Assembly: GCF_937616625.2 (NCBI RefSeq)
Contig: NC_065571.1
Span: 30,485,879-30,549,878 of the forward strand
DNA from: Mercurialis annua
Lineage: Eukaryota > Streptophyta > Magnoliopsida > Malpighiales > Euphorbiaceae
DNA length: 64,000 bases
Reading direction: 5' to 3'
Shown here: positions 1-9,172 of the stretch, piece by piece
Layout: each line of letters begins with the position of its first letter
How positions within the stretch are numbered: position 1 is the first letter of the stretch
Notes under the pieces: model-generated
Seen by the model: the letters and a program-made list of their open reading frames with translations, nothing else
What the model was told of the DNA's origin: nothing
Database searches by the model: none
Program-made: the position numbers and the translations under genes

Positions 1-1017
1 ACTGTAACTTTGGGTTAATGTAGGGAAAGGTTTTGTTTGAAACAAAGGGGATGGCTTAATGGCCAATATGATCACCCAATTATTTTGTTTAATCAATTAA
101 ATCCTTCAAGTTAATTACCTATTGAGTTGTTGTGATAAGAAGTTGAATTTCGCTTTAATTTATAAATACGTGAATTGTGAACGATAAGTATTTTACAACT
201 TAAGTTATAATTACTCGGGTAATTATATTTAATTTCAAATATCAATTTGGCATGAAAATTGGCTAAATTACAATTTAGCCCTTGAACATTTTTTTTAAAC
301 TTATTTGATTAAGTGTATGGTTAGTAACTCGGGTTACTTAAAATCGAAGCTATTGAGTTCTGTTTTAATGATTTAGTATTTTATCAAATTGTTTTTATAA
401 ATATAAACTCGTGTTAATATTTGATAAATGTTTTGAGTTAAGTTAGACTTGGGTCACCCGACAAGTGAAGTTAACTTGGTAGTTACCGGTAACTCGGCTA
501 ACCTACTATTTGAAAATTAATTATTATTTAAAGATTATTAAATAATATTTTTCAAATGGATTTTAAAGCGAGAACCCAATATACTTGTATTAATTGTGCG
601 TTATTACCTATTGGGTATTTTGTGTTGCTCTGGATTGTTTTATTTCGACGTGTTGTTTATGTTAGTCCTATGTGGCGTATAATACTCTCTAGAGTTAGAA
701 TATGTTTTTAATAATTATTTTATTTGTCTAGACTCGACTATTGTTCGTGCTTCAGAGCCAAACCAGGATTAGTTGCTTGCTAGTAATCACGTAGATTAGC
801 AAGTAGTGAGTTTGTACTTACTATTTACCGCTTTATTAAATAAATTTTTATTTTCATGTTTATATACTGTATACGATATTGCGAACTGTTTTTATCATTA
901 TGGCTTCTAGTTGGAACATGCTACCTAATGGGCATCATTAGAACTGCGTGTGCATCGGTAATGATCTGGGAAAGGTTTATTGTGAAATGTGGTAACTCTG
1001 TGTGAGCATAGCTCTCG
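1..1017 (+). mobile_element. Left part of an older, interrupted LTR (D)
   Basis: This AT-rich stretch has no coding potential and aligns along its length with the second half of the LTRs of element A. Shared words include the 'lacks a gene' landmarks TGGGTCACCCGACAAGTGA (near 453), GAGCCAAACCAGGATTAGTTG (near 756) and GGAACATGCTACCTAATGGG (near 914). It stops at the TCTCG duplication where A was inserted and continues at 12160. Its own 5' end lies before the window, so I cannot tell a solo LTR from the 3' LTR of a full element. It is more diverged from A's LTRs than they are from each other, so it is older or from another subfamily. Confidence 0.85.
1013..1017. repeat. Target site duplication of element A, left copy
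   Basis: TCTCG directly precedes the TG that opens the 5' LTR. The same five bases directly follow the CA that closes the 3' LTR at 12160-12164. Five bases is the usual duplication for Ty3/Gypsy integrases. The flanks join into one continuous LTR sequence when A and one copy are removed. Confidence 0.92.
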
Positions 1018-1204
1018 TGTAATATCCCGGGAATTTTTAAAAAAATTTATTATTAAGTTGCAGAAATAATTTGAGTCGTTCTCGGTATCGTAGATCGTTT
1101 GGTTTGCGTGTAGGGTTTTAATTGGGTTGATTTTAGCCCTATATAGGTTTGGTTGGCCCATGGTGGTTTGGCCCATGGGACAAACCAAAATGTTTCGGCC
1201 CAAA

Positions 1205-1330
1205 CACAGGTCTCGAACGAGACCTGTGCTAACCAAAGGCCAGTCTCGTTCGAGAGTTTCAGCTATTCTCGTTCGAGAATGAAATTCTCGAACGAGAATG
1301 GGCCGAAATATGCCGGTCTCGTTCGAGACC
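1205..1330 (+). promoter_or_regulatory. Cluster of five CTCG-WW-CGAG hairpins in the 5' LTR
   Basis: Five inverted repeats share the core CTCG-AA-CGAG or CTCG-TT-CGAG: 1205-1228 (11-bp arms around AA), 1244-1255, 1265-1280, 1284-1299 and 1315-1330. The outer arm bases differ between hairpins but pair within each one. The cluster lies just upstream of the TATA-like box. The 3' LTR (9477-9633) and the lone LTR C (37139-37246) have matching clusters. The function is unknown; a promoter or enhancer element, or folded RNA, are both possible. Confidence 0.75.
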
Positions 1331-1387
1331 AGCCCTATCCTTGCGAGGGGGAATATTCGTCCTTCGTTCTAACCTATTCCGACCTAG

Positions 1388-1394
1388 TTATATT
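1388..1394 (+). promoter_or_regulatory. TATA-like box of the 5' LTR (predicted)
   Basis: TTATATT is weak alone. It sits where LTR B has TATAAATA or TATATATA and LTR C has TTATATA, always 118-120 bp upstream of a GTRAGT motif. A start site about 30 bp downstream would fall in the CATTCTCCTCAC segment, which C shares as CATTCTCCATAC. The copy in the 3' LTR is at 9689-9695. Confidence 0.5.
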
Positions 1395-1507
1395 CGAAAC
1401 TTTCTACCCTAATTCATTCTCCTCACTTCAGACTATCCATAGCCGTTTTCCGTTCACTTTTTCTCTGAAGTTTAACGCTCCAAAATCCCTTCAAAAGTTG
1501 TTGTCCG

Positions 1508-1513
1508 GTAAGT
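1508..1513 (+). promoter_or_regulatory. Splice-donor-like site in the 5' LTR
   Basis: The context TCCG|GTAAGT is a near-ideal plant 5' splice site. It lies 120 bp after the TATA-like box and 490 bp into the LTR. It is kept in the 3' LTR (9809-9814, GTAAGT) and, at the equivalent place, in B as GTGAGT and in C as GTAAGT. If used, it would define a first exon of roughly 90 nt. Confidence 0.5.
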
Positions 1514-3694
1514 TTTCTTTAACTCCATTATTTTCAGTTTTCGGTTTGAACGGCATTACGTAATTTGATTCGTTCTCTCTCGTTTCTCGATCGAAATTGA
1601 AACCGTTTGTTTCCAGACGTTCTAGACTCGCGTGCCTTCGATCCCCCACCTCATTTTCGTTGAATGGTACGCTATCGATCTCGTTCCATTCGCCGTACGG
1701 TTTCCGTTTTAGAAGTGTTATAACTGTTTTTGATTGATTTGGTTACTGCCGAATGTTTCTTTCCTCTTTGCCATATTTTTGATCGATTTAAAGTTAGCAA
1801 TCTCTTATTATATTACCTGTGAATCGTTTGGCTTCAGTTTGAGATCGTTTCCATCGACGAATCTTCACCATAACGAGTTGTTCATTGTCGCCGTTGCTTG
1901 TTCTCCTTATTACTGTTGTTTTCGGTTCATGAGTATTGCTTAGGGTGAGGTTTGAATTAATAAATGTTTGGGTTATTGGTTTTTGGTTTGAAGTTTGGAA
2001 ATTAATTGATGTCCATAGTTTCTGCAATTGTGAGCATGGAGGGGATGGGTTTTTGAATTGAGGAAGATGATGGCTAATAAGTCACTTTGATCATTAGCTT
2101 ATTTTGTTTAAAATTATTAGGTCCTTTAAGTTATTTTTATTTGATGATAACTTGAATTTCATTATAATTTATAATTGATACTTTGTAAACGATATTTTTA
2201 TAATTTAAGTTGAAATAATTACTCGGGTAATTATATTAAATTCGAATATCAATTTGGCACAAAATTGGCTAAATTACAATTTAGTCCCTGAACGTTTTTA
2301 AAACTTATATAATTAAGTTTTTGATTAGTAACGTTATATTTGGTATTAATTATAAACAAAAGTAATTAATTTGATTTTAAATATCTAATTGGCAAAAGTA
2401 CAGTTTAGTCCCTAATTGGCTAAAGTACAATTTAGTCCCTAAACTTTTATAAACTTAAAAGGGTTAGATTTTTGGGATGTAACTTGGGTTACTTGGAATT
2501 GAAGTTATTGAGTTCCGCTTTTAAAATGGATTATTATTTTATTGAATTATTTTATAAATATAAACTCGGGTTTATATTGATAAACGTTTTGAGTCGAGTT
2601 AGACTTGGGTCACCTGACAAGTGAGGTTAGCTTGGTAGTTAATGATAACTCAGCTAACCCACTATTTGGAAATTAATTATTATTTAAAGTTTATTAAATA
2701 ATATATATAAATTAGATTTTAAGCGAGAACTCAATAAACTTATATTAATTGGACTTTATTACCTTTTGGGTAGTTTTGTGTTGCTTTGGGTTATTTAATT
2801 CTGACGTGTAATTTGTGCTAGTCCTATGTGGTGTCTAGTACTCTCTAGAGTTAGGGTCTGTTTTTAATAATTATTTTATTTGTCTAGACCCGTCTATTGT
2901 TCGTGCTCCAGAGGCGAACCAGGATTAGTTGCTTGCCGGTATTCACGTGGATTAGCAAGCAGTTAGTTTGTACTTACTATTTACCGCTTTATTAAGTAAA
3001 TTGTTATTTTAATATTAAATATATATTGTACGTATATTTCAAACTGTTTTTATATTATGGCTCTTCGTTGGAACATGCTACCTAATGGGCATCATTAGGA
3101 CTGCGTGCGCACCGGTATTAATCTGGGTAAGTTATATATCCGGACCAGGTAGAGTAACTCGGTGTAGCTCAGCTCTCGTGACTCTGGTATAAGTGTGGTC
3201 AGTGGTAACTCGGTGTAGCTCATCTCTCGGGACCAAACCTATTAGATTATATTGTTTATTTAGAATTGTGGATTAGGGTTCCAACTATTATTCGTAATAT
3301 CGTTATTAAATGTTTTAAACGGTTTTAAAGGTTTTCCACTTAATAAATGTAGATAGTGGTATAAACTCATCTCAGTATATCTGACCCCGTTGTTTTCCCA
3401 ATTATCCCAGGGTTATGATCTGAGAGAGTCTGGTGATCTCCACATTTACTTTTCCTCGGAGGTTCCATTTATTTTTGATAAACTGTAAAACTGTTTATTT
3501 CTTAGACCGCAGTAGTAACTAGACGTCTTTATTATTATTATTATAAATCTTGTCGGATTGGTTCGATTGGTTATATTGCTTTGGCATGTTATATTATTTA
3601 CATTGGTTTATGATAAATCTATTTTGGACTCGGAATTGGATAAGCATGTTATATTTACTGTTGAATATTATAACTGCTAGATTTAGGCTGAAGT

Positions 3695-3726
3695 CTCGGT
3701 TGCCCCCGAGCATTGGTGTTTTGCAG
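3695..3726 (+). promoter_or_regulatory. Small hairpin plus acceptor-like TTTTGCAG near the 5' LTR end
   Basis: CTCGG pairs with CCGAG across 3695-3710. It is followed by TTTTGCAG ending at 3726, 102 bp before the LTR end. The same pair of elements recurs in the 3' LTR (acceptor ending 12057) and in D (12753), both also at 102 bp. Versions occur in B (20413, 27350) and C (34394) at 102-103 bp, with a less complete stem in B and C. The T-rich stretch followed by GCAG resembles a plant 3' splice site. Confidence 0.5.
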
Positions 3727-3832
3727 GTTTATGTGTTTAAATGTTAATTGAAAGGCTAGCTACGGGTTTTGGTACTACATTACCCATACCCTAGCGCCGG
3801 TCGCGATTCATGAAAATGGGTCGTGACAAACT

Positions 3833-3844
3833 TGGTATCAGAGC
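3833..3844 (+). other. Primer binding site, element A
   Basis: TGGTATCAGAGC is the standard plant retrotransposon PBS, complementary to the 3' end of initiator tRNA-Met. It starts four bases after the LTR end, as expected for minus-strand DNA priming. Confidence 0.95.
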
Positions 3845-4173
3845 TTTGGTTTCAAACCTAGGCCATTTGCTTGCTATGTGTTTACTCTGTTAAGTAAGGT
3901 TGTGTCTTAGGAACTACTGCGGATATAGGTTTCTGTCATGTCTTTAAAAACGTCATCTTTTGATTTTTAAAATATTCTGCCTACACCAATAGGATTGCGT
4001 CGAGTCAGTCATTATATGTTGATTTGATGCTGTTAAATGTTAATTTTATTTCACTTGGGTGAATATTTTAATGCTGTTGATTTCTCGGGAAATCCTAATT
4101 TGTTATTTTCTTTGTTTCATACTTGGGTATGAATTATGTGTTATTTAAATTGTTGTTGTTCAATCTTTAGGAT
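3845..4173 (+). other. Untranslated leader of element A
   Basis: These 329 bp between the PBS and the gag start show no supported coding sequence. The stretch is T-rich and ends with a pyrimidine-rich tract and CTTTAG (AG at 4169-4170), three bases before the gag ATG. That end could serve as an alternative splice acceptor. The leader of element B next to its PBS is recognisably related (shared TTGGTTTCAAACC and CTACTGCGGA). Confidence 0.7.
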
Positions 4174-5806
4174 ATGGACAACGTTGTTCGTACTCGTGCT
4201 CGTGCTGCGGCAGAGCAAGAAGCTGTGGCTGATGATGCGATTTCCATGGAAGTCGATCAGAACGTACCGCCAGTTCCGGCAAATGCTGGACGTGGTAGAG
4301 GTAGAGGTGCTGGCAAAGGTAGAGGTAGAGGCAGAGGAGCTGGTGCTGGTAGAGGTGGAGCTAGAGGACGTGGTGCAGCAGGTGTTCAGGCACCGAATGT
4401 GCAGCAGGCTCCGAATGTGCAGCAGGCACCAAATGTGCAGCAAGCACCAGGGGTGCAACAGGCACCGAATATGCAAGCGTTCGACTTCACTACTTTCTTG
4501 GCTGGCATTGTCGAAATGCAGAACAACCAGGCTCTTCTGCAGAATCAGTGTTCTGTACTAGGTCAGTTAGCGCAGCAACAGCAACTTCAGGCTGGTGCTG
4601 TAGCTGGTATGGGTGGACTTGCTGGTGTCGATCACATTTCGATAGACAGAGAGATGGTGATAACCTACACGAAGTTGAATCCGACTTCTTTTTATGGTAC
4701 TGGGGATGCTCTTCACTTTTTGGAAGAGTTTGAGTACAATAGTCAGAGAAATCAAGCTACTGATCGTCAATCAGTGATGCTTGTGGAGATGTCGCTGAAG
4801 GGTCCAGCTAAGGACTGGTTTCGCGATAACATCAGGCCAGAGATGGCTACATTGTCTTGGGCTGATTTTGTGACAAGGTTCAGAGGTTACTATCTACCTT
4901 TCTCTGTTACTGAGAATTTCAGAGAGAAACTGCTAAGTTTGAAGAAAGGGGATAGATCAGTGACAGACTACACTACCGAGTTTGTCCATTTGGGGCGGTT
5001 TGCTACAGATCTACAGGGTGATCGTGGGCGAGTTAACGATCGCTATATCAGGTGCTTAGGCTCGGAATTTCTTCCTTTGCTGATAGGGGCATACATGGAG
5101 TTTGCTCGGGTAGTGGATAGTGCCCGACGGATGGAGAATTCGTTGATTCAGTTTGGGACGATCTCTGACCCTTTCCAGAATCAGAAGGGAAAGAGCGATG
5201 TTCCTAGTGGGGGGCAACAGGCCCCAGTGCAGCATGGTAGTGTGAACTACTACAGTAGCTCTTCTCAAGCCAATAAGGGGAGTCGCCGTACTCACAACAA
5301 AGGGAGGCATAGTGCTAGGAGTGCTCCGTACAGTTCTAGTAGCAGTGGAAGTAACCGTGGTTCAGGACGCGGGTACAGTGGTGGATCGAACATTCCGTTC
5401 TGCCAGAATTGCAGACGCAGGCACTATGGTCAGTGTCAGTTAGCTCCTGGAGGTTATGTCTCTTATGGCCAACCGGGTCATTTTTCCAGGAAGTGTCCGA
5501 CATATGGGCAGCAGATGTCTAACTCCAGTGTGGTGCAGTCATCTTATTAGGAGCAGAGACCTGCGTTTACACAGTCTGCAGGGTACTCTCAACCTAAAGC
5601 ATCTTTTGGTGGCCAGCGGGGCCGTGGTTCTAGTGGTAGAGGTTTTGGTGGCCGTGGTAATGGTGGTAGAGGTTCCAACAGTTATGGTACTGGGCAGAGT
5701 TCGCAGCAGCAGCCGTAGGGTCAGGCCAGAGTGTTTGCTCTTACTCCTCAGGATGCACGTGCATCAAATGCTGTGGTGCAAGGTACCATTCCGATTTCTT
5801 TTACTG
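4174..5806 (+). pseudogene. gag: gag of element A (nucleocapsid/capsid region), disrupted
   Basis: The structural protein region of the element; the intact version would form cytoplasmic virus-like particles and bind RNA. The reading frame opens at ATG 4174 and runs 458 codons to a TAG at 5548. The N-terminus has an Arg-Gly rich stretch (residues ~38-70) and five copies of a six-residue QAPNVQ-type repeat (72-101). The retrotransposon gag domain spans about 173-330 (landmarks KDWFRDN, RFRGYYLPF, DYTTEF, RYIRCL). A CxxCxxxHxxxC finger (~410-421) is intact. The following CCHC knuckle (~428-441) keeps GH and the last Cys but both leading Cys codons are now TAT. The same frame continues past 5548 through a Gly-Arg rich part, a second TAG (5716) and the conserved VFALTPQDA segment before the frame changes near 5800. 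Confidence 0.9.
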
Positions 5807-5809
5807 GTT

Positions 5810-6115
5810 GCTTTGGTATTATTTGATGCGGGTGCAACCCATTCTTTTGTGTCTACTTGCTTTGCTGGGAAATTGGGTATTGCACCATCAGTTTTGAGTG
5901 AACCTCTAGCTGTGTCTACACCTATGTCTGAAGGTGTAGTAGTGGACGTCGTTTATCCTTCTCGTCCAGTGGTTATTCAGGGTAGAGAATTATGTGCTGA
6001 TTTGATTGTGCTTGACGTTCTTTCTTTTGATGTCATATTGGGGATGGATTGGCTGTCGCGCCATTATGCTTCTATTGACTCTCGAGGGAAGTCAGTCGAG
6101 TTCAGGATTCCAGGT
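5810..6115 (+). pseudogene. Aspartic protease domain of pol
   Basis: The domain would cleave the gag-pol polyprotein inside the particle. The active-site motif [10 protein letters not shown] has its Asp codon at 5825-5827; DAG replaces the DSG/DTG of many aspartic proteases, which is common in plant Gypsy elements. The flap region and the second motif [11 protein letters not shown] (near 6025-6065) are present. No stop lies inside the domain. It opens right after the frame change, so it is out of frame with gag. Confidence 0.9.
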
Positions 6116-6389
6116 GATCTACCTTTTTCCTTTCAGGGAGAGAAGGCGGAGACACCTAAGAATCTGATTTCCGCCATCAAGGCGAAGCAGATGTTAGGCA
6201 AGGGTTGCCAGGGTTTTCTTGCTGTGGTTTATGATTTGGAGTTTGATAGTGGTGATATGCATAGTGTTCTGATAGTGAATGAGTTCACTGATGTGTTTCC
6301 AGAGGAATTGCCTGGATTACCACCTGATCGTGATATTGAGTTTTGCATTGATGTGGTTTCTGGTACAGCTACGATTTCGATACCGCCGT

Positions 6390-7110
6390 ATTGGATGGCT
6401 CCTGCAGAGCTGAAGGAGTTGAAGGACCAGTTACAAGAATTGTTGGATAGCGGGTTCATCAGACCGAGTACTTCACCATGGGGTACTCCAGTTCTGTTTG
6501 TGAAAAAGAAGGACGGTTCCTTTCGACTGTGTATCGACTACAGACAGTTGAACAAGGCTACTGTCAAGAACAGATATCCTCTTCCTCCCATCGATGATTT
6601 ATTTAAGCAGTTGCAGGGTGCGAAGTGTTTCTCCAAGATTGATTTGAGGTCTGGGTATCATCAACTTCGGATCCGTTATGTAGATGTGCCTAAGACTTCT
6701 TTTCGGACTTGTTATGGACATTTTAAATTTCTGGTTATGTCCTTTGGTCTGACGAACGCACCAGCAGCGTTTATGGATATGATGAACAGAGTGTTCAAGC
6801 CGTTTTTAGATCAATTCGTTATCATTTTCATTGATGACATTTTGATCTATTCTCGGAGTGAGGAGGAGCATGCTTATTATTTGAGGACTATACTATAGAC
6901 GTTGCGTGAGCATCAGTTGTATGCTAAGTTCTCAAAATGTGAGTTCTGGTTGGATCAGGTTACCTTTCTAGGACACGTAGTGTCGAAAGATGGGATCAAG
7001 GTTGATCCGAAGAAGATTGAGGCGGTTATGGATTGGCAGAGGCCAAGGTCAGTTACCGAGATCAGAAGTTTTCTGGGTTTAGCTGGCTACTATCGTCGGT
7101 TCGTGCAAGA
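6390..7110 (+). pseudogene. Reverse transcriptase domain of pol
   Basis: RNA- and DNA-directed DNA polymerase. Conserved blocks read in order: [21 protein letters not shown], with the palm and fingers core [20 protein letters not shown], then [33 protein letters not shown] and the catalytic FIDDILIYS with its Asp pair at 6833-6838. A TAG at 6896 follows 19 codons later, where related elements have Gln. The same frame goes on with the thumb/connection part ([34 protein letters not shown]). Confidence 0.93.
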
Positions 7111-7184
7111 TTTCTCCAGAATATCTGCATCGTTGACTAAACTGACACAGAAGGGTGTTAAGTTTGAGTGGACTGACAAGTGCG

Positions 7185-7610
7185 AGGCGAGATTTGAGAA
7201 GCTCAAGGAGATTTTGACTACAGCTCCGGTTTTGGCATTGCCTTCTGGCATTGACGGTTTCATAGTGTATTGTGATGCGTCTCGGATTGGTTTGGGTTGC
7301 GTTCTGATGCAACATGGACAGGTGATTGCCTATGCTTCCAGACAGTTGAAGAAGCATGAGGTGAATTACCCTACTCATGATTTAGAGTTTGGAGCTGTGG
7401 TTTTTGCGCTGAAAATCTAGAGACATTATTTGTATGGTGCTACTTGTGAGATTTTCACTGATCACAAGAGTTTAAAGTATATCTTTGATCAGAGAGAGTT
7501 GAACTTGAGACAGAGGAGGTGGTTAGAGTTGCCGGAAGACTACGACTGTACTATTCAGTACCATCCTGGCAAGGCTAATGTGGTAGCCGATGCGTTGAGT
7601 CGCAAGTCTT
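7185..7610 (+). pseudogene. RNase H domain of pol
   Basis: Would degrade the RNA strand of RNA/DNA hybrids during reverse transcription. Landmarks are [13 protein letters not shown] (first catalytic Asp at 7274-7276), [15 protein letters not shown], the acidic HDLEF, then [10 protein letters not shown] and the ending [18 protein letters not shown] at 7418-7420 stands where relatives have Trp (before RHYLYG), which cuts the domain in the middle. Confidence 0.92.
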
Positions 7611-7816
7611 CGGGCAGCTTGGCTCATATTTCTGAGATTGGACGTAGACCCATGGTTAGAGAGTGGCACAGTTTGATAGCTTCGGACTATGGTTTTCAGG
7701 TTTCTCAGGCTGGTTGTTTGTTAGCACAGTTACAAGTGCAACCTGTTTTGATTGATCGGATCAAAGCTTTACAAGCTGAGGATCCACAGTTAAAACGGCT
7801 TATTGAGGAGGTTTAG

Positions 7817-8760
7817 CAGGACGGTAACTCTGAGTTTACTTTTGTGGATGGTGTTCTGAGACATGGTTCGAGATTGTGTGTTCCGGATTCAGATGGTTTG
7901 AGGGACCAGATTCTGGAAGAAGCGCACAAATCTGCTTATAGTGTTCATCCGGGTTCTACTAAGATGTACCATGATCTTAAGGGTACCTACTGGTGGAGCG
8001 GGATGAAGAAGGATGCCGCTGAGTATGTTTCTAAGTGTCTGACCTGCCAGCAGGTGAAACTGGAGCATCAGAGACCTTTTGGCTATCTGCAGCTACTATC
8101 TATTCCACAGTGGAAGTGGGAGCGGATTGTTATGGATTTTGTGGTTGGGTTACCACGTACTCGACAGAGGTACGATTCCATCTGGGTTATAGTTGACCGT
8201 ATGACCAAGTCAGCTCATTTCCTTCCGATAAATGTTTCGTATACTGCTTCGAGGTTGGCTTAGTTGTACATCGACAGGATTGTCAGTTTGCATGGTGTAC
8301 CGGTTTCTATTGTTTCAGACAGAGGTTCTGTGTTTACTTCGAGGTTCTGGAAAGCGTTATAGGAATCCTTGGGTTCTCGGTTGGATTTCAGTACAACTTT
8401 TCATCCTCAGACTGACGGTCAGTATGAGAGGACTATTTAGACGTTGGAGGATATGCTCAGGATGTGTGTTCTCGATTTTCAGGGTAGCTGGGATACTCAT
8501 TTGCCGTTGATTGAGTTTTCTTATAACAACAGTTATCACGTAAGTATCGAGATGGCGCCGTATGAGGCTTTGTACGGGCGCAAGTGTAGATCTCCTATCT
8601 GGTGGGAGGAGGTTGGAGAGCGTAAACTCTCGGGAGCTGAGATTATTCAGATTACCTCAGAGAAGGTACCGTTGATCAAACAGAGGTTAGAGACTGCTTT
8701 TAGTCGGCATAAGAGTTATGCCGATCCGAAGAGAAAAGACATTGAGTTTCATGTTCGTGA
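7817..8760 (+). pseudogene. Integrase zinc-binding and catalytic core of pol
   Basis: Would insert the cDNA into host chromatin. The HHCC zinc finger is complete (AHKSAYSVHPGS ... CLTCQQVK, about 7925-8055). The DD35E triad is complete: Asp 8135-8137 (VMDFVVGLP), Asp 8318-8320 ([12 protein letters not shown]) and Glu 8426-8428 (TDGQYER), with 35 residues between the last two. Stops at 8261, 8360 and 8438 interrupt the core and a further stop at 7814 separates it from RNase H. Confidence 0.93.
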
Positions 8761-9172
8761 TTTCGTGTTTCTTCGGGTTTCGCCTATGAAAGGCGTGGTT
8801 CGTTTTGGTGTCAAGGGAAAGTTGGCACCGAGGTATATTGGTCCTTATGAGATTTCAGAGAGGATTGAAGCTGTGGCTTATCGTCTGGTTCTGCCGCCAG
8901 ACATGTCTTTAGTACATCCCGTGTTTCATGTTTCTATGTTGAGAAAGTTTATTTCTGATCCTTCGCACGTGATTGTGCCTCAGAGTGTTGAGGTTGACCA
9001 GGAGCTGTCCTATGAGGAACAGCCAGTTGAGATTGTTGATACGCAAGTGCGTAAATTGCGGAACAAGGAGATTCCGATGGTCAAAGTTCTCTGGCGCAAT
9101 CATTCTGTCGAAGAATGTACTTGGGAGACTGAGTTGGATATGCGAAATCGCTATCCTTTTCTTTTACCGTGA
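8761..9172 (+). pseudogene. Integrase C-terminus with chromodomain-like tail
   Basis: The part after the core has the GPY-type motif (GKLAPRYIGPYEI, near 8815-8855) and VHPVFHVSMLRKF, then a tail of about 50 residues, SYEEQPVEIVDTQVRKLRNK onward, ending VEECTWETELDMRNRYPFLL. Tails of this kind in plant chromoviruses are chromodomain-like and are thought to steer insertion to heterochromatin by binding modified histones. No stop occurs in this last 734-bp stretch. A decayed copy of the same tail survives in element B at 23080-23265. Confidence 0.88.

Larger units (their letters stand above)
1018..3828 (+). repeat. 5' LTR of element A
   Basis: It begins TGTAATATCCC and ends GGGTCGTGACA, with TG...CA ends matching 9290-12159. 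It is 2811 bp against 2870 bp for the 3' copy. The differences include one missing hairpin segment near 1250 and one missing copy of a ~30-bp motif (core TAACTCGGTGT) near 3137. No protein-coding content is supported. Within it I mark a hairpin cluster, a TATA-like box, a splice-donor-like site, a small hairpin and an acceptor-like site. Confidence 0.95.
5807..9172 (+). pseudogene. pol: pol of element A (PR-RT-RH-IN-chromodomain), disrupted
   Basis: The polyprotein region would supply the enzymes for reverse transcription and integration. One frame stays readable from about 5807 to the natural TGA at 9170-9172, broken only by TAG codons at 6896, 7418, 7814, 8261, 8360 and 8438. It is offset from gag, so a small indel lies at about 5790-5812; Tekay-type relatives usually have one gag-pol frame. 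Domain order and catalytic residues are otherwise well kept, which indicates loss by point mutation and not by deletion. Domains are listed separately. The start is approximate because the frame change cannot be fixed to one base. Confidence 0.93.

Noticed and set aside
1138..1146. CTATATAGG as the main LTR TATA box
   Set aside because: It lies upstream of the hairpin cluster; I could not match it to the boxes of B and C, whereas TTATATT at 1388 has the conserved 118-120 bp spacing to the donor. It remains a possible alternative.
1153..1563. Open frame of 136 codons in the 5' LTR of A (and related ones at 925-1236, 9272-9822)
   Set aside because: They lie in LTR sequence across the hairpin cluster, resemble no known protein and are not kept in frame between the two LTRs.
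4141..4476. Minus-strand and +1 frames overlapping gag
   Set aside because: Shadow frames of the repetitive gag N-terminus; the gag frame has the family landmarks.
5456..5809. Start of the pol frame at 5456
   Set aside because: The frame is open from 5456, but its first ~118 codons overlap gag in another frame and show no family similarity. Homology begins at about 5807.
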